NCBI GenBank assembly: GCA_036245525.1
Contig: BTPG01000001.1
Location: forward strand, 181,204,671-181,268,670
DNA: 64,000 nt
From: Semisulcospira habei
Taxonomy: Eukaryota; Mollusca; Gastropoda; Semisulcospiridae
Direction: 5' to 3'
The notes beneath the pieces are model-generated. The model saw only the letters and a program-made list of their open reading frames with translations, was not told the DNA's origin and ran no database searches. Shown piece by piece: positions 55,960 through 64,000 of this stretch (position 1 is the stretch's first letter; every line of letters starts with the position of its first letter). The position numbers and the translations under genes are program-made.

Positions 55960-56560
55960 GGAAGCCACTATGACAGACACCACGTGCTCTCCACTCTGGA
56001 CAAGTTCATCGCCGCCCCGTCCTTCCACATGCAGACCGCCCGAACTGTCGCACCGCAGTGCAGCCTATGGACTTGGCCGTCAACCTGGACCTGTCAGATG
56101 CATTCTGCTCGTCCCCAGGCACTCCGTCTCCAGGCGTCTCCTCCACTTCCCCTTCGACGGCGTGGCACACCTGTGTCGCACGCTTACCTTCGGTGTCAAC
56201 CGTAGCCACTGTGTGTTCACCCGGATCTTGGCTGGAGCTGAAGGCGGTCTGGCAAGCCCTCCTTGTGTGGGAATCTCGCCTACTACTTTAGGAACTACTG
56301 GGGCTGTTGGACAACTCCACGGTCGTTGCCTACATCCAGAAGCAAGACGGGACCCGCTCTCTCTCCCTCTGCATCCTCCTCTACCAGGGGCTCCGGTGGT
56401 GCGAGGATTGGGACATCTTCTCTGCGCGCATCACATTCCGTGTCATCTGCATGTGCTAGCCGACTCCCTCTCCCGACGCGGTAAGCTTGCCCATACCGAG
56501 TGGTCGCTGCATCCAGACTTTTTCGAAGGATCGGCGCAGACTGGGAGGCACCCATGATCG
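55960..56560 (+). pseudogene. reverse transcriptase (partial) and RNase H of DIRS copy 2
   Basis: Shifting plus-strand frames. RT: MDLAVNLDLSDAFC (motif A) and LHFPFDGVAHLCRTLTFGVN ending VFTRI. The sequence then passes directly to ELKAVWQALLVW and DNSTVVAYIQKQDGTRSLSL, which is RNase H, then HVLADSLSRRGKLAHTEWSL. The RT catalytic YxDD box and thumb, which belong between VFTRI and ELKAVW, are missing. The deletion point is near 56222-56240. Confidence 0.8.
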
Positions 56561-57800
56561 ACCTCTTCGCCACGAGATGGCATCACCAGCTCCCTCTCTC
56601 GTTCGCCCATTCCAGTCCCTTTTGCCTGGGCAGTTTCGCTCTCCCCAGCCCTTGGGACGGTCTGGTCGCCTACGCCTACCTGCCGACGGTGCTCATCCGC
56701 AAGGTTCTACTCAAGCTCAGAGGGTGCAACGCGTTCCTGTTCCTGGTGGCTCCGTTCTGCTGGACCAAGTCGTGGATGACCGACCACCTGAACCTCGCCA
56801 CGTCCCCCCCGCTACCGCTTCCCACACCGCACACGATACTCAAGCAACCACGGCAGGCACTGTACCACCCGTGCCCCGAGCGTCTCCTCCTCCACGCCTG
56901 CAGGTCGTCCGGCAAGACCTCTCCGCTAGAGGCTTCTCAGGTGCGGCAGTGGACGCGATCGCTACAGCCCGCAGAACCTCGACCAGACGAGTCTATGAAG
57001 GCACGGGGAGAGTACTCTGCGCCTGGTGTGACGACAGACGCCTCTCCCCCATCAATTTGACAGTTCCAACCCCTTTTCGGCACAAGGATGCCACGCCGGT
57101 AATCCTCACAGACCCGACTAGTGGTTCTTACCAGGCGACAGAACAGTCAACGCCGCGACTTTGGTCACAAGCCCATTCTCCTACACCGGCAGCTCCCACA
57201 GACCCGACTAGTGGCCTCTGCCCGGTTCCGCCGACGTCGTCGGCACGAGTATAAAAAATCAGCTGGCGGATTTCTTCCTCTGGCTATTCAACGACCAGCG
57301 GTTAATGCCGATCACCATCCGGGGCTACCTGGCCATGATCGCTGACACGTACAGGCATCTGGGACGACCCAACCCGGGTTCCTGCAAAACCTGGCCGACC
57401 TGAGAACCCACTTCAGTCTGCAACGTCCCACTCTTCGCTCCCCGGTGCCGCGATGGGACCTGCTTGGGTGCTTACTTGGCTCAACTCGGCCCACTTCAAG
57501 CCGATCCAACTGCTACCTGACCCGGGCATTCCTAGCCAAGACCAGATCTCCTTTGGCTGCTCCTCAATTGGTCACCATACAACCATTACGAGACACAGGC
57601 ATCCAGATAGGACCGTGCGTCCAGATAGGACCCGGTGCGGGCCTTACGTGTGTACCTGTGCCGGACCAAGCTGCTACGCAGGGGACGCACCCGCCTACTT
57701 CTCCCTCTGTCCCCAGGTAGAAATGACATCTCAGCCCAGACGATATCCTCTGGCTTGGGTCAGTGTGATGACCTGCCTACCAGGAACTCGCCCCTGATAC
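56553..57800 (+). pseudogene. end of pol and tyrosine recombinase N-terminal part, DIRS copy 2
   Basis: MIDLFATRWHHQLPLSFAHS and PWDGLVAYAYLPTVLIRKVL end the RNase H-linked domain. Then GFSGAAVDAIATARRTSTRR and QLADFFLWLFNDQRLMPITI form the recombinase N-terminus. About 190 bases (57060-57250) between these two blocks are a copy of gag sequence from 53095-53265. The later segment with box I (SASRVSEL in copy 1) is deleted near 57510-57530. Confidence 0.78.
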
Positions 57801-57856
57801 AGCCAAACGCATGAACATCAGGGCGCACGAGATCTGAGCCATGGCCGCAAGCCTAG

Positions 57857-59554
57857 TGTCACAGCTAGGGAGGGACAGACGAGAATGGAAGATGGAATAG
57901 AAGAAGAACCCCCCAAATGTCCCGACTAGAGAGATAGACGAGAATGAAGGTTAGGAGTAGAAGAGAAGAAAGAGATAGATAAAGGACCCTAGCGTCTTGC
58001 CTCAAGACAGGTTACAGCTCAGCACAAGCAACAACACATTTACTTTACACGCACACTCAATCTTTATTACTATTATACTAACTATTCCCCCTTTCCTTCC
58101 TTCCCACACTTCCCACCGACACTTCCCTCCCAGCCCCCTACTCCCCTCCCCCTCCCGGAAAAAAAAAACAGAAAGAAAAGAAAAACAGGAAAAAAACTAA
58201 ACCAAGATTAATACTACTTCCACAGCATCAGCATTGCATCGAGTGGTGGACAGAAACACTCCCCCACTCGCAACACTGTTGCTCCACAACAACAATAAAA
58301 AGTCAGGTTACAGCCCTCGGAACTGACGGCTGAAAAACGTTATTTACAATATACTGTTCATATACAAGCATCATGTAACTACACCAAGGCAGAGTGAGTG
58401 ACAGAAAGCTGAATAAGAATGGGACCACCGTGGTAAGTCGACGAACGGCCGTGGATCCCTCCCGTCCGGCTTCCTTAACGGTCGTACAGCTTCGTGGGTC
58501 TTCTCTCTCTCTCTGTCTCTCTCTCTCCATTTCCCCGGCGCGAGGTCTGGTTGCAATGGCGACACGGCAGCTTCGGCAGTACAGATGACCGCGCCCCTTC
58601 CGCGCCGACACTCAGTCCAGCGAGGCGTGGTTGGTCCTAATGCCCGTCGGCCCTCCAACCGGTCCCGACCCCGAACGTCAAAATGCAAAACAAAAGCAAA
58701 AGCCTAAACGGCCCCGTAAGCAACATAAACCAGAGGGTCCTAACAACAGCTAACCACCATACCCACCCTGCTTGGTTTACAAAAACACTACCGCTAACCA
58801 TTCAAGCACTTGACCTTCACTCATATGACACGTGCTTTGCAAATCATTCCAAAATTTACACATGAACCAAAACAACGAAAGTTCTCAACCATTATAAAAA
58901 AGCCTTCCTAACATTCTCTGCACTTTCACAACAGCCAATACAACATTTCACTAACACATTCCACTAACCAATGCAACATTTCGCTAACCAGTTAAAACCA
59001 ACTAATAATTACAGAACCAAACAATAACGCCGAAACAATACTTCCCCTTAACACCCACCGAGTTCTACCTTCCTTTTCCCCCCCACGCTACCCCTAGACC
59101 TAGCACATAGTACAAAACATCTATAACAACCATAACATAACAAAACATCCGCACGCGGGATTTTTAACGCACTTACCTCCTCTGCGACCTGTCACAAACG
59201 CCGTCACCCGTAGGCAGAACAACCCCCAGTCTCCGGCCACCAACGACCACGGGACTGGATCAGCGCTGTGTCACTGACTCTCACAAACGGTCAGTCACTG
59301 ACTACCAACAGTCAGCTGGGCAAGACAACCTGGTCTAACCGAGTACAGCTGCGAACTAAACTATTATTCCCTTGCTACCGACAAGGTAAACTCGGCAGTG
59401 AACACGCTACCGTATCCACTAGCGCGCCCCGCACGTGCAAAACAAGAAACACTAACCCGTGTCTACCAACATGAAAACAACTCACTATTCCTACACTGAC
59501 CGGTGCTTCGGTAACTTTCGACTACCACTGTCAAAACAGTCACTAACCGTGACA
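57857..59554 (-). mobile_element. solo LTR inside the DIRS copy 2 recombinase
   Basis: 1698 bases starting TGTCAC and ending GTGACA, flanked by CCTAG on both sides (57852-57856 and 59555-59559). Removing it and one CCTAG joins the two halves of the recombinase (AMAASLAFDRN), as in DIRS copy 1. On the minus strand AATAAA occurs near 58068, suggesting that orientation. The ends resemble the 1732/7211 LTR (TGTCACA-CAGGGAGG style) but the interior does not. Confidence 0.85.
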
Positions 59555-59559
59555 CCTAG

Positions 59560-59745
59560 CATTCGACCGCAACTTGCTGTCAAAGACTTTGTGGCGGCCG
59601 TGGGTTGGCGAGCGGAGACCACCTTCGCATGCTTCTACCTGAGGGACCTCTCCGGCCAGCGCCAGAGCCTTCGCTGGTGGGGGACATCGTGGCAGCGCAA
59701 CACTCACTCCCCGCGCCCTAGGCGCCGTAGGTATCTTTGCTAAAC
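59560..59745 (+). pseudogene. tyrosine recombinase C-terminus, DIRS copy 2
   Basis: Encodes KDFVAAVGWRAETTFACFYL, then RDLSGQRQ. This holds the nucleophile tyrosine in FYLRD and matches DIRS copy 1 (TTFARFYLRDLSAQ). It is separated from the rest of the enzyme by the solo LTR. Confidence 0.85.
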
Positions 59746-60330
59746 TTACAGGGAGGTTGCTTGGGGAGGGCGGCTCTAGCAGCCTCGATGGCATGGGTAG
59801 GGGCGTTATAGCGGCACCCGCCTCCTCTTCGGGATTCTTCCTAATGGTAATACCATCGGTAATGTGTTTTGAGAAAACAAATGTATTTTTCTTTAAAATG
59901 AATTTTTTGGAAAAATACTTACTGATGGTATTACTCGAAGGTCCCTCCCACCTGCCCCGCTTGCCGCTGGTCCGCTAAAAAACTGACTGAGGTAGTAAGC
60001 GCTGAGCGCATGCGTGGTTAAACCAGAAGGGAGGCTACCCGGGTTCCGTCTAGGCTATGGCGCCCCTCACCTGCCATCATGACCATACTCGTTCACAACA
60101 ATTTTGGGCTAAAATTAGACTAGTTAAGAAACCATTCCTAATAGTAATACCATCAGTGAGTATTTTTCAAAAAAATTCATTTTAAAGAAAAATACATTTT
60201 TCTCTGTCCTTTTAATCAATTAAAAAAAAAAGTTTTAACACTTTGCGTTCAGTGGTTAAAATTTCTAGATCTGGAACTTGCTGAAGTAATTTCTCTGAAG
60301 GCTAATTTAAGAGTTAGAACCTTCATCAAA

Positions 60331-60380
60331 GTTCAAGGGTAGTGCCAGAATATCTTGGCGCCTGGCACTACCCATTGAAA
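60331..60380. repeat. foldback palindrome, short copy 4
   Basis: GTTCAAGGGTAGTGCCAGAA, then CTTGGCGCC, then TGGCACTACCCATTGAA. The arms are shortened to about 20 bases. Confidence 0.7.
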
Positions 60381-60493
60381 TATTATAGCCAACTTATCAT
60401 TTTTTGAAGAGCGTTGTGGCTGATTAGGTCAGTGCTGTGTACTTACCCTAATTGTGATGTAGTTTTTGATATATTGTTGATTTGTTTTTTCAG

Positions 60494-60569
60494 AGAGAGT
60501 CGAACACACTGTGTGGATCTTGAGACTGCGTATAACCAGAGCTGTAAAAAACTAGAACACAGCGTGCAA
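60494..60569 (+). CDS. RNF207: RNF207-like exon, start of the coiled-coil region
   Basis: It follows TTTTTTCAG and ends at GTAAGC. It completes codon AT|A and encodes ESRTHCVDLETAYNQSCKKL then EHSVQ, the RNF207 segment that leads into the coiled coil. Length 76 ends in phase 0. The preceding intron is about 9 kb and contains DIRS copy 2. Downstream exons are not in the window. Confidence 0.85.
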
Positions 60570-60657
60570 GTAAGCAGAATTGTGCTTTTTTGGCCTGTAC
60601 ATCTTTAATCCTTTTCATCGTGATACACCATTGCTTGAAATAAATTTTACTACAACA

Positions 60658-60719
60658 GTTCAAGGGCAGTGCCAGAATAGCTTGGCGCCTGAGGCTATTC
60701 TGGTACCACCCTTGAACTA
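60658..60719. repeat. foldback palindrome, copy 5
   Basis: GTTCAAGGGCAGTGCCAGAA and TAGCTTGGCGCC, then GAGGCTATTCTGGTACCACC and CTTGAAC. The arms are about 27 bases with few mismatches. A lone left arm, TTCAAGGGTAGTAGTACTTG, lies at about 61799. Confidence 0.8.
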
Positions 60720-60821
60720 GAATGGTTGATTTATCTCCTAATCTGTAATGTAGCTTTCATAGGACAATAAGCGAATTTTTATGATGTCAGCCTCAGGATG
60801 TAATGGTTGAAGCAGAATATT

Positions 60822-61112
60822 GCAGACATTATTGTTCATGAACAAACAGTGAAAGATATGGAATACAGGGAAGAAGAAAGGCAGACATTGTTCATGAACA
60901 AGCAGTGAAAGATATGGATACATGGAAGGAAGAAAGGCAGACATTATTGTTCATGAACAAGCAGTGAAAGATGTGGATACAGGGAAGGAAGAAAGGCAGA
61001 CATTATTGTTCATGAGCAAGCAGTGAAAGATATGGAATACAGAAAAGGAAGAAAGGCAGACATTATTGTTCATGAGCAAGCAGCGAAAGATATTCAATAC
61101 AGGGAAGGAAGA
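60822..61112. repeat. about 60-bp tandem repeat
   Basis: About five units with TTATTGTTCATGAACAAGCA, GTGAAAGATATGGA and ACAGGGAAGGAAGAAAGGCA. The units differ by small indels. Confidence 0.92.
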
Positions 61113-61426
61113 AAGGTGGGACATGGACCAGCCGTAGAAATGATTCGGCATTCTGTTACTGTTTCTTTTGATTTTACCATCTTGTGATTCACACTTAAGT
61201 CTTAACTATGTTATGAAATTGTTGGCCATCCTCCAGAGTTCTATTCTGGATTGGCCTAAAGTAGACTAGACCAGGGTGAGCGTTCCATACGTACAGGAGC
61301 TGGGGGGGGGGGGGGGGGGGTGAGAGAGAATTTACCTGTGTGTGGTGACCAAAAAGTCAAAGCGAAGGTTTTCCCCCTCAGTCATTACTTGTAAATAAAG
61401 TTGCTTAGATACAATCACGGTGCACT

Positions 61427-61797
61427 TTTCCTTGGCAATGGCCGTGATAGTTTGCTTCAATAATCACCATGACACTTTGCTTCAATAATCACCATGATAG
61501 TTTGCTTCAGTAATCACCATGATAGTTTGCTTCAATAATCACCATGATAGTTTGTTTTTCTATAATCAACATGATAGTTTGCTTCAATAATCACCATGAT
61601 AGTTTGTTTTTCTATAATCAGCATGATAGTTTGCTTCAGTAATCAACATGATAGTTTGCTTCCGTGACACTTTGCTTCAATATTTCACCATGATAGTTTG
61701 CTTTTCTATAATCACCATGATAGTTTGCTTCAGTAATCAACATGATAGTTTGCTTCAGTAATCAACATGATAGTTTGCTTCAGTAATCACCATGATT
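61427..61797. repeat. about 25-bp tandem repeat
   Basis: About 14 units of AGTTTGCTTCAATAATCACC-ATGAT. Variants have TTTTTCTATAATCAACATG. A poly-G run lies upstream at about 61303-61320. Confidence 0.9.
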
Positions 61798-61949
61798 TTT
61801 CAAGGGTAGTAGTACTTGCTAATTATGGTAACTTTGCACCAGGTGCCTTGCACTGAATTGCTTGGTGCATTTCCCTTTTTTGGCACACGTACGTAGAAAA
61901 AGTGAGTGTATGTTCTGGGCCTGCTGGAGGAGATTCACTCCAACGGGGA

Positions 61950-62500
61950 GAAGGAGTGTAAAAGTCCGCCGTTGTCCATGTTAAACTGTAACGTTGTAAT
62001 TTTCTCAGAGACTATTCAAGCCATAGTCTTTAAATTTGGCCTTAAGATACTTTGTAGCAAGACCTTTCTAAACATACCAATTTGAGTGACCTCTCACAAA
62101 GGTCAAGGTCACAGAGAATCAGGAAATAGGTAAAAAATAGCTATATTTTGACTTAATGTATTTTTTCTCAAATACTATTCACAACTTCAAACCCAAACTT
62201 GGTACAAATATACCTGATGGAAGACCTATCTATGCGTACTATTTTGGATGACCCCTTGGAAAGGTCATGGGTCACAGGAGCTCAGGAAATAGGTAAAAAA
62301 ATAGCCATATTTTGATAAAAGATGTTTTTTCTCAAATACTATTCACAACTTCAAACCCAAACTTGCTACAGAGACCTATCTAAGCATACTAATTTGGATG
62401 AGCCCTCGGAAAGGTCAAGCATCACAAGAGGTCGGCAAACATGCATAAAATGAGAATTTTTGATAGAATTGTAGTTATTATCAACAGTTTTGCAAATTTT
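61950..62500. repeat. about 160-bp repeat with AAGGTCA motifs
   Basis: Three diverged units. TTTTCTCAAATACTATTCAC, then AACTTCAAACCCAAACTTG, appears at about 62164 and 62323. Each unit ends with a GGAAAGGTCA- or AAAGGTCAAGGTCAC-like segment followed by CACAG/GAGG...CAGGAAATAGGT. Dispersed repeats of this style are common in invertebrates. No gene. Confidence 0.8.
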
Positions 62501-62576
62501 TCAATCAAATTTGGCACAAAGGTAGCTGATGATGATAAGACCTTCTTATGTATACTAATTTAGTCGACTCATCGCT

Positions 62577-64000
62577 GTCACGACACGCCTGACGGGGTCA
62601 GGGCGCCGTGGACAATGTGAGTGCAGACACTCGAGAAAACCCACCCACTCTAAATAAATAACACAACGCCAGTGATAAACAACAAACAAATCCTTTATTA
62701 CCCACTCTTACTCTAACCCCCACCCCAACCCACTAACGCCCCACACACTCACACATACCCACGCATACACTCATAACGTATTAACACTTAAAAAAGATTA
62801 ACATATAAAAGATGACTAACAAGTGAAAATGACTAACAGACGAATATGACTAACAGGTGAATATGACTAACAGACGAAAATGACTAATATGTGAATATGA
62901 CTAACAGACAAAAATGACTAATATGGCCAACGGCTATACAAGGCGGGTAACTTAGTCTCTGTACAGTGTCCTCTGTCCCACACTAGACAGGGTGGCTCAT
63001 AACGTACGAGTACTACCCCTGCACCACAGAGCACCGTAGCCGCGCTTGCTCACGCACGCCTGTGACCGACGCTCAGAACGTAGAGTCAGCCTGCTGTAGC
63101 CCAACGTACTTGTCCAACAGGACCGGCTAGCGAAGGCGTTCTGACTCCCGATGATGCGTCACCGTTGGTCGTGGATGATGAGATCGAAGAACGAAATCTT
63201 CGAAGCCAATGATCGAAGCCAGTGATCGCAGCCAGTCTTCGAAGCCAGTGCACTGGAAAAGGGCGCATTGTCAGTCAAAGTGCCAGCACAGTTAATTCTG
63301 GCCTATTTGACACGCACCTACTCACAAACCACGTGAGTTGTGTCTCGTCTCAACCTAATACCCGTCTTGGCCATATTAAATATACAATCATGGATATGAA
63401 AGCTTCCTATGTACATTCAACATTCACCAGGTCTGCACTATTCCATTACACTAACATTAAGCTAGCACAACCACTTTTGTATAATAAAATTGCCACTGCT
63501 AAAACCAACATTATCAAAATATCCACATGTACATACAACGATATGAAATAATCACCAGCAACCACCCAACGTGACACTCTTATTACATCACGTCTAGGAC
63601 TTAATACAGATATATTTGAAAGGATACCCACTTTAATTCATTTTACAACATGGCCCTTTAAATATACTCACTCGGCGACAGCCGAATATAAACAACTAAA
63701 TCCGACACCCACCACATTACAACCCAACCTAAAAAACATGGTTAAAGACTCGATTAAAACATCACTAAAAAACTAGACGAACATACCCTTCCGCACCTAT
63801 ATACACATTCACACACCCGAGAGCACAGCAGCTAACTGAGGAAAATGGCATGAGTAAATACCTGTCACTGGTGAGTCCTCCGGCAGGACGAGACAAAACA
63901 AGGACGAAGACGAACCGGAGGGGTCTTCTGGTGAGTAGCAGCCGTGGTCGCAAGTCTTTCGGGACACCCACACCCAGGAACACTGGCCGTGGTCTTGCAG
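62577..64000 (-). mobile_element. putative LTR element entering the window edge
   Basis: TGTCACGACACGCC at 62577 resembles the LTR starts at 1732 and 57857. A minus-strand AATAAA at about 62695 is placed as in the solo LTR. GTGACA at 63570-63575 could be its end, but the flanks do not duplicate, so any second LTR must lie outside. A 17-bp tandem repeat (ATGACTAACAGACGAAT) at 62818-62940 and a GAAGCCAGTGATC repeat at about 63200-63250 lie inside. No gag or pol is seen to the window end. Confidence 0.35.

Larger units (their letters stand above)
51938..60205 (+). mobile_element. DIRS-type retrotransposon, copy 2, with nested insertions
   Basis: Inverted terminal repeats at about 51940-52110 and 59985-60160 share GTAGTAAGCGCTGAGC-like, GGCTACCCGGGTTCCGTCTA and TTGTGAACGAGTATGGTCAT-like blocks. 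A complementary region lies at about 59842-59945. On the plus strand, in order: GC-rich gag-like sequence, a reverse transcriptase start, RNase H, and tyrosine recombinase. It is defective: RT loses its catalytic box, the recombinase loses box I, and a solo LTR sits in the recombinase. Two LINE 3' stubs are also inserted. It is opposite in orientation to copy 1. Confidence 0.82.

Noticed and set aside
55700..56290. Multiple frames of 70-190 codons in DIRS copy 2 as separate genes
   Set aside because: Conserved RT and RNase H motifs jump between frames, so these are pieces of one decayed gene.

Overview
The window is eukaryotic. It has introns with GT-AG borders, satellite DNA, LTR, DIRS-type and LINE retrotransposons, and cut-and-paste DNA transposons. 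The only host gene I recognise is an RNF207-like RING/B-box gene, with three short exons on the + strand at 39767-39911, 51380-51461 and 60494-60569. Their intron phases agree and the translation follows RNF207 without gaps. The repeat style (IS4EU-like, DIRS and Gmr1-like elements, many short satellites, ATT-tailed LINEs) suggests a marine invertebrate, most likely a mollusc. That taxonomic call is inference. No rRNA or tRNA gene, CRISPR array or bacterial operon is present. Layout from 1 to 18.2 kb: a 31-bp satellite fills about 409-16404 and has been broken by four insertions. These are a 32-bp RTE-type LINE 3' stub (726-757), a young 6.9-kb Ty3/gypsy-type LTR element (1732-8677, 5-bp TSD TACGT, nearly identical LTRs), a 1.3-kb unclassified insert (9896-11189), and a 4.2-kb ATT-tailed LINE (about 12041-16250) with endonuclease and reverse transcriptase broken by one stop and one frameshift. 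A second 31/35-bp satellite (16626-17900) and a roughly 100-bp repeat follow. From 18.2 to 39.3 kb the 100-bp repeat is split at the same motif (CATAC) by two DNA transposons. Element A (18237-35621) carries a SWIM/YqaJ-nuclease/PHD gene (+) facing a THAP-DDE transposase of the ISL2EU/IS4EU type (-). A 1.6-kb TIR element sits inside A. A 6.15-kb two-gene element (28861-35009, TSD CCGTG) has landed inside the THAP exon of A's transposase. That inner element has a broken THAP/P-like transposase gene (+) and a convergent 361-residue gene (-) of unknown function whose four exons join in a fully open frame. Element B (35819-39131) carries a dead LINE. From 39.3 to 62 kb are the RNF207 introns. They hold satellites, several foldback palindromes, LINE fragments, a Harbinger-like MITE, and two DIRS-type tyrosine-recombinase retrotransposons in opposite orientation (about 41391-47905 minus, about 51938-60205 plus). 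The second DIRS contains a 1.7-kb solo LTR with TSD CCTAG. From 62 kb to the end are a roughly 160-bp repeat and what may be the start of another LTR element. How the parts relate: almost everything is selfish DNA in nested layers, and most coding regions are decayed. The best candidates for something little described are the inner two-gene THAP element with its intact companion gene, the YqaJ-plus-transposase element it interrupted, and the family of short perfect palindromes in the RNF207 introns. All calls come from reading the sequence; no database search was run.
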